A stretch of 62,755 bases of DNA from UBA5266 sp002411545 (GTDB lineage Bacteria; Bacteroidota; Bacteroidia; Bacteroidales; WCHB1-69). A program made the position numbers and the translations under genes. Below are positions 1 through 7,273 of the stretch, piece after piece. Position 1 is the first letter of the stretch. The number at the start of each line of letters is the position of its first letter. Where the stretch lies: the NCBI GenBank assembly GCA_028693085.1, contig JAQUWC010000003.1:1-62755 (forward strand), read 5' to 3'. Under the pieces are notes generated by a model. That model was not told the origin of the DNA. It saw only the letters and a program-made list of their open reading frames with translations, and searched no databases.

Positions 1-661
1 CATTAAATTTTAAAGGAGATATTCCAATAGGTAATTCATGTTGCTTAATTATGTGTTTAATTATAGTGCCATCAATTCTTGTTTCGATATAAGGTTGTAT
101 TGAAGTGGCAAAAGCATTGTATTTGAGTATTAATTCGTTTTTATTTTCTATTTTATTTGGTAAATGTTTTTTACTTAATTCTTCAATAAAAAAGAAGTAT
201 TCATCAACTTTTATTGTTAATTCATTTACATCACATTTGGGAAGTAAAGGGAAAAAGTTTTTTTGAGCATACTCGAAGAATACTTTTTCTTGGGATAAAT
301 GAATAGTTGGATATTCGTCTTTGGCTTTGTTTATATCCATTTTATCCTTACTGTATTCATTTAAACTTGTATTGTAATAATTGTTTGCAATGGTTGAAAG
401 TGGGATGTCTGTGCAATTCTTATATAAAATATAATAGGATAAAAAACCTACACACACGATTTTTGTGTTTTGATATGTTGCTCTTACGGTAAATGTTTTA
501 TTGCTAATTGTTTCGACAATATAATTAACATTATTAAGATATTCAAAACCCTGTGAAATGATACAAATTTTAGTGTCATCAAAACCAAAGTAAGAGGTAT
601 TATTTTTATCGAATATTAGACATGAAGGTTTTAATTCTTTTATTTTACCATTATTATTCAT
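1..661 (-). CDS. Hypothetical protein, 3' part cut by window edge
   Basis: Reading leftward from an ATG at 661, 220 codons stay open to the window edge, so the C-terminus is missing. The visible protein begins MNNNGKIKELKPSCLIFDKN and is rich in Asn, Lys, Ile and Tyr, without a signal peptide, membrane segment or motif that I recognise. Its start lies 4 bp beyond the stop of the Fic gene, so it is very probably the third gene of the integrase-Fic operon. A role linked to Fic (target, modulator or antitoxin) is possible by position only; nothing in the sequence shows it. Confidence 0.75.
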   Translation of the reverse strand, partial: MNNNGKIKELKPSCLIFDKNNTSYFGFDDTKICIISQGFEYLNNVNYIVETISNKTFTVRATYQNTKIVCVGFLSYYILYKNCTDIPLSTIANNYYNTSLNEYSKDKMDINKAKDEYPTIHLSQEKVFFEYAQKNFFPLLPKCDVNELTIKVDEYFFFIEELSKKHLPNKIENKNELILKYNAFATSIQPYIETRIDGTIIKHIIKQHELPIGISPLKFN

Positions 662-665
662 ACTA

Positions 666-1427
666 TTATTCAATTAAGCTAAGATATTTTTCTAACGATT
701 TTTTCACTTCTTGGGCAACAAGACAATAAAAGGCTTCGGGTTTGTTTTCGATATGGCTTTGTTCCAATGCAGCATAATAGAATAGTTTGGTTTGATTATC
801 GCCTTTTAGGTTGGCAATCGGGTAACCATAGGCAAGTAATTGTAAATTCATCAATAATCGGGATGTACGTCCGTTACCGTCAATAAAGGGATGTATTTTT
901 ACAAGTTCATCATGTAAAAAAGCGGAAATAATTACAGGGTGAACAAGGTCGGCTTTTATCTTTTTGTATGCTTCCATAAATTGTTCCATAAGTGGAGGTA
1001 CTAATAAGGGTTGTGGAGGTGTGTGTGTACTGCCAACAATCATAACGGAAACATCACGATATTTGCCTGCATTTTCTTTGTCAATTCCATGTAAAATAAT
1101 AGCGTGTATTTCTTTTATTATTCTTTCGTTTATTTCAATATCGGGCTTAGCAATGTCTTTTATAAGTTCAATGGCTTGAGCATGATTTATGGCTTCTAAA
1201 TGTTCCCGCATGCTTTTACCGCTTATGGTTACACCTTCACTAACAACAAGTGCCGTTTCTTGTAAAGTAAGGGTATTGCCTTCCATTCGGTTACTTTCAA
1301 AGGTATATTCCATTTCAAAAGCTGCTTTTATTTTTTTTAGTGCTTCAATGGGTAAAGGTCGGGCATTGTCTAACTCAACTTTTAAACGGTCAATTTCTGT
1401 TAATATATTATTTAACTCTATATTCAT
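666..1427 (-). CDS. Fic family protein (probable AMP transferase)
   Basis: Fic enzymes move AMP, or another nucleotide part, onto a hydroxyl side chain of a target protein. The core motif HPFIDGNGRTSR is at residues 179-190, with His179 as catalytic base and the GNGR phosphate-binding loop intact. Residues 45-50 (SNRMEG) fit the (S/T)xxxE(G/N) inhibitory helix located N-terminal to the Fic core, so this looks like a self-inhibited class II Fic whose Glu49 blocks productive ATP binding. Length (253 aa) is short for class II proteins, which often carry an extra C-terminal HTH; none is seen here. It lies 12 bp after the integrase gene and 4 bp before the next gene, so it is probably cargo of a mobile element. 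Target unknown. Confidence 0.93.
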   Translation of the reverse strand: MNIELNNILTEIDRLKVELDNARPLPIEALKKIKAAFEMEYTFESNRMEGNTLTLQETALVVSEGVTISGKSMREHLEAINHAQAIELIKDIAKPDIEINERIIKEIHAIILHGIDKENAGKYRDVSVMIVGSTHTPPQPLLVPPLMEQFMEAYKKIKADLVHPVIISAFLHDELVKIHPFIDGNGRTSRLLMNLQLLAYGYPIANLKGDNQTKLFYYAALEQSHIENKPEAFYCLVAQEVKKSLEKYLSLIE

Positions 1428-1439
1428 TGTATTTAGAAT

Positions 1440-2726
1440 TTAATCAATTAAAGATATTGTTTCTTGTAATAATTCATCGGAAATATCCCGATACCTGTTA
1501 AATGCACGACTATTTTCACTGTGTCCGGTTATTTTTCCTATTAGCTTGGGGTCTTTAACTTTGTTATAAAGATTTCCTGCTAAAGTTCGTCTTGCAATGT
1601 GAGAACTTGCCACATCACATAACGGCATTTGTTCGGTTTTTAGTGTAATGGGATTTTGTATTGTAACTTTTCGTGTTAATCCACAAACTTTAAAAAGTTC
1701 TTTTATGGCTTGATTGTATTTTTGTGGAGAAATAAAAGGTAGTAATTTAATAGTATCGCTGTCTTTGTATCGTTCAATTATTTCGAGTGCAGTTTTATTA
1801 TTGGATAGTAAAGGGACTTTTATTTCTTGTGGGTTGCCACTACTTTTTGTTTTTGTTTTATTGGGTATATAAATAAGAAAATCGCCAACCACATCATTTT
1901 TACGAAAAGAAATAAGGTCGCCCACTCTACAACCGACTAAGCATTGAAAAATGAAAATATCTCTTTGTACGGCTAAAAAAGGTTTATCGGATAGATTATA
2001 ATCCCGAATCATATTTCGTTCTTCTATGCTAATAAAAATGGGTTTGGTGTTGTATTTTTCCGTTCCTATTTCAATTTTATCAAAAGGACGGTTTAATGTA
2101 TATTCTTTTTTGTTGCACCAAAGGAAAAATGTTTTTAAACGTTTTGTCATGGCAACAATGGTATTATATCCTCTTTTAGTTTCAATGCCTTTAATGGTAC
2201 GTCTTTGTTCTTTTATAAATTTAATTATTTCTTCGATTTGTTTGGTTTGAATAGTGTTGAGTTCAATTTTGTTTTTGGTTTGTAATTCATACGTCTGTAA
2301 TAGCTTTTTTAAAGTATTATAATGCCTTTTTATGTTATCGGTTTGTAAATGATTTTGGATATATTCATCAAAATAATCATAAAAGGTTTTTTGTGTTGGA
2401 TTTTCTTCAATATATTTTTCGGGATAAAAATATTTGTTAATAGCTGTTTGAGATTGTTCCTTTGTGGGAATATTGCCGTTTTCAAGTAATTCGGATAAGA
2501 TATTTTCAATGGCTTGTTTATCTTCTACAAATTTTCTTTTGATAGGATTCGGAATAAGTGCTTTTTGATTTAATTGTTGTGTGGTAAAACTCCAATATTC
2601 TGATGAAATTGAAATTGGAGTTTTTAAATAATAATCAAAATGTTTACTATCAAAAAAACGAACATTGATTTTAATAAATTCTTGTTTTTCGGCTTTTGTA
2701 GCCTTTGAATAAAGTTTTATCTTCAT
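1440..2726 (-). CDS. Tyrosine recombinase / integrase
   Basis: Site-specific recombinase of the phage-integrase family, 428 aa, of the kind found in Bacteroidota integrative elements. The N-terminal 110 residues fit an arm-binding domain, residues about 113-215 a SAM-like core-binding domain, and the rest the catalytic domain. The catalytic set is visible: Arg267 (GCRVGD), His376-x-x-Arg379 (SHIARR), His402 (TGHSE) and the nucleophile Tyr412 (FNRYRD). The start follows a TATCTTTG box at 2752-2759. It is the first gene of an operon with fic and the edge gene. The gene is at the border of a gene-poor region holding a possible attachment site (2941-2997), so it probably moves the element lying to its left. 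Confidence 0.95.
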   Translation of the reverse strand: MKIKLYSKATKAEKQEFIKINVRFFDSKHFDYYLKTPISISSEYWSFTTQQLNQKALIPNPIKRKFVEDKQAIENILSELLENGNIPTKEQSQTAINKYFYPEKYIEENPTQKTFYDYFDEYIQNHLQTDNIKRHYNTLKKLLQTYELQTKNKIELNTIQTKQIEEIIKFIKEQRRTIKGIETKRGYNTIVAMTKRLKTFFLWCNKKEYTLNRPFDKIEIGTEKYNTKPIFISIEERNMIRDYNLSDKPFLAVQRDIFIFQCLVGCRVGDLISFRKNDVVGDFLIYIPNKTKTKSSGNPQEIKVPLLSNNKTALEIIERYKDSDTIKLLPFISPQKYNQAIKELFKVCGLTRKVTIQNPITLKTEQMPLCDVASSHIARRTLAGNLYNKVKDPKLIGKITGHSENSRAFNRYRDISDELLQETISLID

Positions 2727-2751
2727 TTAGCATCAAATAATAATTACAACG

Positions 2752-2759
2752 CAAAGATA
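2752..2759 (-). promoter_or_regulatory. Promoter -7 box of the integrase-fic operon
   Basis: On the minus strand this reads TATCTTTG, a full match to the Bacteroidota -7 consensus TAnnTTTG, 26 bases ahead of the integrase ATG. I did not find a convincing -33 TTG at the usual spacing. Confidence 0.55.
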
Positions 2760-2940
2760 TATTTTTATATAATACAAAATAGAAATATCCCGAAAATATC
2801 CCGAAAATAATTTGATAATATTTTATTCAATTTTTATCAAATACAAATAATTCAATATTAAAATGCAGAAATATAATTAAATACAAAGACTTTTAATAAA
2901 AATCTAATAAAGTTAGATAAAGCTAAATATAATAAAAATT

Positions 2941-2959
2941 GTTCCCAGCTGGAACACAA
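2941..2959 (+). other. Possible attachment site / tRNA 3'-end-like fragment
   Basis: GTTCCCAGCTGGAACACAA resembles the 3' end of a tRNA (end of T-arm, acceptor strand CTGGAAC, discriminator A) but no matching 5' half lies to the left. It is 215 bp from the integrase start and is followed by a terminator-like hairpin reading the same way. That is the layout expected where an element has integrated into a tRNA 3' end, with the element to the left. The near-palindrome GTTCC...GGAAC could equally be a chance hairpin; the call is an inference. Confidence 0.25.
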
Positions 2960-2969
2960 GGGTTAGTGG

Positions 2970-3003
2970 ACTCCCGATGACGTAATGTCGCGGGAGTTTT
3001 TTT
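2970..3003 (+). terminator. Rho-independent terminator
   Basis: The stem ACTCCCG (2970-2976) pairs with CGGGAGT (2991-2997), with a further GAC/GTC pairing inside, and is followed by a run of Ts on the plus strand. No intact plus-strand gene ends here, so it may be left over from a gene or tRNA that was interrupted by the element to the left. Confidence 0.6.
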
Positions 3004-3065
3004 ATGCCTTATGCCGAGATATTTATAAAATAGTCTCGTGTCTTGACTCACGAATCACAAGAAGG

Positions 3066-3082
3066 TTTTTCGTGCCGAAAAA
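3066..3082. repeat. Short inverted repeat TTTTTCG-TGC-CGAAAAA, copy 1
   Basis: Perfect 7-bp arms around TGC, with flanking text such as ATGCGTTGA. A related copy is at 5902-5916, and ATGCGTTGACTTGCGACC near 8271 shares the flank. All are in the intergenic decay zone between 3 and 8.5 kb, so this is a small dispersed intergenic repeat of unknown role. Confidence 0.45.
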
Positions 3083-3129
3083 TGCGTTGAACCTTTTTAC
3101 ATTTCATTGTTAAAAAATCTATCTTCCGT

Positions 3130-3580
3130 TTATGTTTCAGGATTATTCATAATATATTTCGAAATGCGTTGATACGATTGTTTGTTGCGTATGATGTGTT
3201 CGTAATAATTACGTTGCCAAATATAAAACATATTCGTGTTTTGACGCATCCATTTTGTAACCCCGATTTTGTAACCCCGATCAATTGAACCAATAGAATG
3301 GGGAATTATTTTTTTGGAATTCGTTTTGTTGATTGGGTAGGGGTTCAAAATGTTGAATCCCTACATTGGCAACATCCTTCAATTCAATTATACCGTGAAT
3401 TTGATTGGGCATAACAATGTGTTGGTTTAAAACCGAATTTGGAAAATGTTTTGGAATATCCATCCGGCATTCATCGGCAATTTTCCCCGCATCATTCCAT
3501 TTCATTTCACTGTTCACCACATCGCCAAACAAATACGCCCTATTCTGACAACATAGGGTTATAAAAAAATTGGAAGTTTA
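3130..3580 (-). pseudogene. Degraded REP-associated (IS200/Y1-like) transposase
   Basis: Two overlapping frames together give a typical Y1 or RAYT transposase: the upstream frame has NDAGKIADECRMDIPKHFPN and VMPNQIHGII, containing the conserved HxH-region Asn-Gln-Ile-His, and the downstream frame has GYKIGVTKWMRQNTNMFYIW, WQRNYYEHII and ISKYIMNNP. Usual RAYTs have all this in one frame. The frames switch in a run of seven T (3309-3315). A second switch sits in another T-run near 3565-3575: beyond it the frame reading FFITLCCQNRAYLFGD is separated from its N-terminal part. NQIHG replaces the usual NHIHG, losing one metal-binding His. Two shifts plus that change argue for a dead gene and not programmed frameshifting. 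Confidence 0.8.
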
Positions 3581-3732
3581 TTTTCATATATACGTATTGG
3601 CAAATTATGTATTATCTCTTTGGCAAGGTATTTTGATACTACTTTGGGGAGAACGTTGATGTTTTTGCATTGCCATAAGGTGAATTTTGGTGTTTTGATT
3701 GGGTGTGCATGTTAAATTAACAACAGCAACTG

Positions 3733-4170
3733 TCATTGTTTCAAATGTATGTTCAATCTATCCAAATAATCGACGAAAGATTTCGGTAGGCATACATTAT
3801 TCAAAGAAAGTGCATTTGCAAAAAGCGGGGCTATTTCTTCGTCCCGAAAACCTGCAATTCCACATCCAATTCTTGTTACATAGAAAAATAAATGTTGATT
3901 TTTTTCAGCAAATTGTACAAAGTCTTCTACATAAGGTTGAATGGTTTCAATTCCACCCTGCATTGTAGGTATGGCATAACTTTGTCCTTGTAATCCTACG
4001 CCTTGTCCATATATAGCGCCAAAAAGTTTTAATGCAGTCCTTGCTGCACCACCGCCATGGTGTCCTTCCAGATTGCTGCCAAAAACAAACACTTCATTTG
4101 GTTGTAAAGAATCAATGTGTTCCGGTGTATAAATAGGACGATTTATGCTGTTCGATTCTGATTGTATCAT
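3733..4170 (-). CDS. Macro-like protein of the A1S_2505 type
   Basis: Short soluble protein (145 aa) with the ordered motifs VFVFGSNLEGHHGGGAA (residues 27-43), SYAIPT, and VTRIGCGIAGF followed by IAPLF. I recognise these as belonging to the family named for A1S_2505 (a phage non-structural protein), which looks like a distant macro-domain fold. Macro domains bind ADP-ribose or related ligands; whether this one does is unknown. The glycine-rich HHGGGAA loop and GCGIAG loop are in the places where macro domains contact ligand. It stands alone on the minus strand between the transposase remnant and a reductase gene. The family is often found in phages and islands, which fits this accessory zone. 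Confidence 0.75.
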   Translation of the reverse strand: MIQSESNSINRPIYTPEHIDSLQPNEVFVFGSNLEGHHGGGAARTALKLFGAIYGQGVGLQGQSYAIPTMQGGIETIQPYVEDFVQFAEKNQHLFFYVTRIGCGIAGFRDEEIAPLFANALSLNNVCLPKSFVDYLDRLNIHLKQ

Positions 4171-4224
4171 ATATTTCAGTGTATAGGAACTATTCTTTTC
4201 AAAAGAATTTTAAGATTGCCTTTG

Positions 4225-4872
4225 CTATTTCTTTGCTAATTGTTTAACATCACGAACCTTGACTATGCTATGGTTGTAAAGACCTTTGGTGCAAGCTATC
4301 ATTGCACGGGCAACTTCCTGAATCGTATTCCCCATACCCAAGGGACGCATTAGGGGGTAAAACAATCGACTCATACGTATCATCTGGGGTTTTGTGGTTT
4401 GGCCGGTATAAGGTTTCATGATTCCTACTCGAAATCCGTATGTGCCGCGGAATCCCATCTGCGCCAAATCATATTCGGTACGACCTTTTACTCGCGCCCA
4501 CATAATCTTGCTATCGGGTTTCACCTCTGCACCTCCGCCTGTGACGTAAATAAAGGACATATTCTTTTTTGGACCCACACATTTTGCGAAATGAACAGGA
4601 ATATCGTGGCAAGCTATACTGAATGCCTCTTCCGACATGCCCATACTACTCACCCCCATGCAGAAAAATACGGCATCGTAGCCCTGCAAACGAGGATCGT
4701 TTTCCGGAATGCTTAAAAAGTCGTTTACCAATACCTCTTTCAGCTTCTGGTGTTTCTTGCCCGTAGCACGACGACTGACGCTCAAAACTTCCTCGATCTC
4801 CGGATTGTCCAAACATGCAAGCATCACACCCTCACCAACATACCCGGTCGTTCCTGTAATAATAACTTTCAT
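4225..4872 (-). CDS. NAD(P)-dependent epimerase/dehydratase-like reductase
   Basis: Rossmann-fold protein of the atypical short-chain dehydrogenase type. It starts MKVIITGTTGYVGEG, so the dinucleotide-binding GxxGYxG motif is right at the N-terminus. This is why the ATG at 4872 is preferred to the upstream TTG at 4899, which would add ten residues ahead of the first beta strand. Later motifs include YVTGGGAEV and a GRTEYDLAQMGF stretch resembling the HTATIP2-like group of NAD(P)-binding oxidoreductases. The 215-aa product has no signal peptide. Substrate unknown. The gene follows directly on a 35-codon stub of a flavodoxin-type gene, so the left part of that operon was probably rearranged. 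Confidence 0.8.
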   Translation of the reverse strand: MKVIITGTTGYVGEGVMLACLDNPEIEEVLSVSRRATGKKHQKLKEVLVNDFLSIPENDPRLQGYDAVFFCMGVSSMGMSEEAFSIACHDIPVHFAKCVGPKKNMSFIYVTGGGAEVKPDSKIMWARVKGRTEYDLAQMGFRGTYGFRVGIMKPYTGQTTKPQMIRMSRLFYPLMRPLGMGNTIQEVARAMIACTKGLYNHSIVKVRDVKQLAKK

Positions 4873-4899
4873 TTCTTTCGTATTGTTTATTTGTTGCAA

Positions 4900-5007
4900 T
4901 TATTTCTTTTCTTGTCGTATCACTTGCGGAATGGAAATCAATTCTCCTCCAATACGTTTTGCTACGGCAAGGCTGTTCCCTGTGGCGGTAAGAAAAAATA
5001 TCTTCAT
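4900..5007 (-). pseudogene. 5' stub of an EFR1-type flavodoxin/ferredoxin gene
   Basis: From ATG 5007, 35 codons read MKIFFLTATGNSLAVAKRIG followed by GELISIPQVIRQEKK and a stop. The TATGNSLAVAKRIG loop is the FMN phosphate-binding loop of flavodoxin-like EFR1-family proteins, which are normally about 250 aa with ferredoxin motifs at the C-terminus. Everything after the first beta strand and helix is missing, so this is a truncated remnant. The stop abuts the neighbouring reductase gene. Recognition rests on the short N-terminal motif only. Confidence 0.65.
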
Positions 5008-5131
5008 AACTCTTTTTTAGATGTTGCGATAACGAAGAAATCGCGGAAAAATTGCTTCTGTATTCCTACTGCGATAAGGATTCCTTCTATAGTTCTTCTT
5101 CCGCTTTTACAGCGACCTTGTTTTTTTGCTA

Positions 5132-5500
5132 TTAGTCTTCAATAATAAATTCCATTTCATCAAAAAGTCTTAAAAACTCCTTGTTTGGTCGTACGATAAT
5201 GCGTTTTTTGGTAATATCGGAAGCTTTGGTTTTCTTAGTATTGCTGCCGAAACTTAAGCGTACTTCTCCCGGTACGGGTAACTCCACTGTTTTCCCTTCT
5301 TAAAATTCCTTTTTCAACAATTCGAATGCAGCAAATAATACACATGATACGGTTTTTTTATAAACACCGGTGAATTCACTGACTTTGTATGCGAAAACAG
5401 AAAAGAAGGTAATTCCTGTATTATCAGGTACTACATAGTATAATTTTTCTTCCGAATGTCCGGGTTTTGATTTTTCAATTATTTTCACTTTAATCCCCAT
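5132..5500 (-). pseudogene. HU-like DNA-binding protein gene with one in-frame stop
   Basis: The ORF from 5500 gives MGIKVKIIEKSKPG and a stretch to residue 66 (ELLKKEF), then TAA at 5300-5302. The same frame carries on for 55 more codons: EGKTVELPVPGEVRLSFGSN, then KKRIIVRPNKEFLRLFDEME, ending at 5132-5134. Joined, the 122 codons match the layout of the HU-like (HU-HIG type) proteins common in Bacteroidota: beta-rich N-terminus, helix pair, GEVRLSF strand, then RPNKEF. No frameshift is needed, only one stop at codon 67, so the loss is recent or the stop is read through. An apparent promoter (5562-5569) is intact. Sequencing error is an alternative. Confidence 0.75.
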
Positions 5501-5561
5501 AATTATTTGATATTTAATGTTTTAAAAATATTTTTGTATATTTTTGATATTGAAATACATA

Positions 5562-5569
5562 CAAATGTA
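5562..5569 (-). promoter_or_regulatory. Promoter -7 box of the HU-like gene
   Basis: Minus strand TACATTTG matches TAnnTTTG, 62 bases ahead of the HU-like ATG. It abuts the left end of the inverted-repeat element at 5573-5736. Confidence 0.4.
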
Positions 5570-5572
5570 TTT

Positions 5573-5736
5573 ATGCGGCATAAGACCCCCTTGAAACAAG
5601 TTAGGTTCAAAAAAATACCGCCTTGGTTTGCTTTTGAGCCTAGCTTGTTTCGCACGTGAACCAAGCTTGGTTGGAACTCCAACCAAGGCACTATTTTACG
5701 CAAGCAAGCTTGGTTCAAGGGGGGTGTATGCCGCAT
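5573..5736. mobile_element. MITE-like element with ~30-bp imperfect terminal inverted repeats
   Basis: The left end ATGCGGCATAAGACCCCCTT is mirrored by the right end ...AAGGGGGGTGTATGCCGCAT. After reverse-complementing, the ends agree at most of about 30 positions. The 164-bp unit also holds nested palindromes, including AACCAAGCTTGGTT and CTTGGTTGG-ACT-type CCAACCAAG. It has no gene: an open frame across it (5503-5781) has no protein-like character. A folded RNA or a non-autonomous transposable element are both possible; I see no clear target-site duplication. Confidence 0.45.
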
Positions 5737-5901
5737 GTTGTAAAATACACTAAATAAGGCAATTAAGATTGTATTTTTCATGATTAATTTGCAATTAGAA
5801 TATTAAAAATGATATGAATTTAATAAAAAAAGAACCGGTAGGCGAAGGAAAAACGTCGCAAGTCGCAAGATAATAAAAAAAGTCCCGAGTTACGAGATGG
5901 C

Positions 5902-5916
5902 TTTTCGTGCCGAAAA
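5902..5916. repeat. Short inverted repeat TTTTCG-TGC-CGAAAA, copy 2
   Basis: Same core as 3066-3082, again in non-coding sequence and again next to words such as GTCGCAAG or GAGTTACGAG that recur in this zone. Confidence 0.4.
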
Positions 5917-6006
5917 ATAAAATAGTGAGGGGGAGGAATTGGGATTCACCCCCTGGCTTGATTCTATGCTAACAACAGAAATGGTATCTCTTGTGTTGAA
6001 TTAGTT

Positions 6007-7158
6007 TTAAATTCTTTTCCATCCTGAATACATAATAGGATAAGCCGTATCATTTAAGCTGATTTTTGCATTCCATATGTAAGTCTTTGGCCATTCTTTA
6101 AATACTTTAATAAAATAAAATATAATTTTTAATATCCATCTTTTTTCATTTGGTTTCCATCCTTTAGCGGGATTGATTTCAAAATGAATTTCATTTTCTT
6201 GATTTTTAATTCGATAATATCCGTTTAAATTTCCCTTTGCATTATCGGTAGTGATAGAAAAGTTACCATCAACACCAATTCCTTGTCTGAGACAAATGAT
6301 ATCGGGTATTGACGGATAAAAATTAATGCTTATTTTATGTTTATGGTTACTTGTATGTATACTCTTAATTTCATAATGTCCTTTTATGTTCTCCAATTCG
6401 TAATTTATTCCTTTGTCTGTTATGACATTGTTTATGTTTGGAATTAATGGGTATAATTTACCGTTGTAATTTGTATTCCAATCAACATTAAATGTATCGG
6501 CAGTATATCGTGTTAAGTAATTTTTCGAACATTCTATCGGTATCGGAAATGTATCGGGTTTATGTTTTACATTGTCAATTTCAATTAATATATCTGAAAA
6601 TTTTTGTTTTGTAAACGACATTTCATATAATGAATAGACAGGGAGCGACATGGGCGTTTTCGAATTAGCTCCAACAGGTGCAAGCAAAAAGAATGGTTTC
6701 TTTTTCTGTGTTTTACTCTCGTTGACTTGTACTTTTATTTCTCGTCCCATTGTGTCTTCAAAATCAAAATAAACCATAATATGATCGGAATTAATTTCAA
6801 ATTTTGCATTTTCCAAGGGTCTTTCATAAAAACTTACATTATTTAAAATGCTTTCTTGTGCTCCAAAAGGGAACCCTTCTTGATAAAAAACATCAGTCTT
6901 ACCATCTATTCTATACGCTATTGCTAATAAATACTTGTTCCCGTTTTTATCGCTGGCTTTTTGAAATTCAAGAATATTGTATAACTTATCCGGATCTTTT
7001 TCGAAATTTACTAGTATTAATTGTTCCATAGGGTCGATTTTAAAACCAAAAGGTGATATAATCGTTCCGTTGGATGATTTAGCATAAATATCTGCACTTT
7101 TTGTAGAACCTTTGTTTGCTTTCCTGAATAATTTTGATTTTAATTGCTTCATATTCAC
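6007..7158 (-). CDS. Hypothetical protein, beta-rich
   Basis: 383 aa, not recognised. It has no signal peptide: the N-terminus is basic (MNMKQLKSKLFRKANKGSTK) and hydrophilic. The rest alternates polar and hydrophobic residues as in beta-sheet proteins, with many Tyr, Asn and Lys, and the C-terminal third holds a Trp-rich stretch (PAKGWKPNEKRWILK, KEWPKTYIWNAKI). The last part loosely recalls lipocalin-like or carotenoid-hydratase-like beta-barrels, but I cannot support that. The gene stands alone, minus strand, 115 bp from the acetyltransferase gene upstream. A start two codons on (Met3) is equally possible. Confidence 0.7.
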   Translation of the reverse strand: MNMKQLKSKLFRKANKGSTKSADIYAKSSNGTIISPFGFKIDPMEQLILVNFEKDPDKLYNILEFQKASDKNGNKYLLAIAYRIDGKTDVFYQEGFPFGAQESILNNVSFYERPLENAKFEINSDHIMVYFDFEDTMGREIKVQVNESKTQKKKPFFLLAPVGANSKTPMSLPVYSLYEMSFTKQKFSDILIEIDNVKHKPDTFPIPIECSKNYLTRYTADTFNVDWNTNYNGKLYPLIPNINNVITDKGINYELENIKGHYEIKSIHTSNHKHKISINFYPSIPDIICLRQGIGVDGNFSITTDNAKGNLNGYYRIKNQENEIHFEINPAKGWKPNEKRWILKIIFYFIKVFKEWPKTYIWNAKISLNDTAYPIMYSGWKRI

Positions 7159-7273
7159 TATTTAGTTATTGTTTATATTTTACGGATAACTTATTAGACT
7201 TAGATAATATTCGAAATAATTTCCAAAGCTTTTTTAATAAAAAATCAAACATTATCAACTCCTTATATGAATA

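Noticed and set aside
307..492. 61-codon plus-strand frame
   Set aside because: Shadow of the minus-strand partial gene, which stays open over the whole region.
3581..3720. 47-codon open stretch on the minus strand (TPKFTLWQCKNINVLPKV...)
   Set aside because: It is coherent but has no start codon and I could not match it; it may be the fused N-terminal part of the transposase remnant or of a second dead gene.
5503..5781. 92-codon minus-strand open frame
   Set aside because: It spans the inverted-repeat element, its sequence follows the palindromes, and it shows no protein-like composition or start signal.
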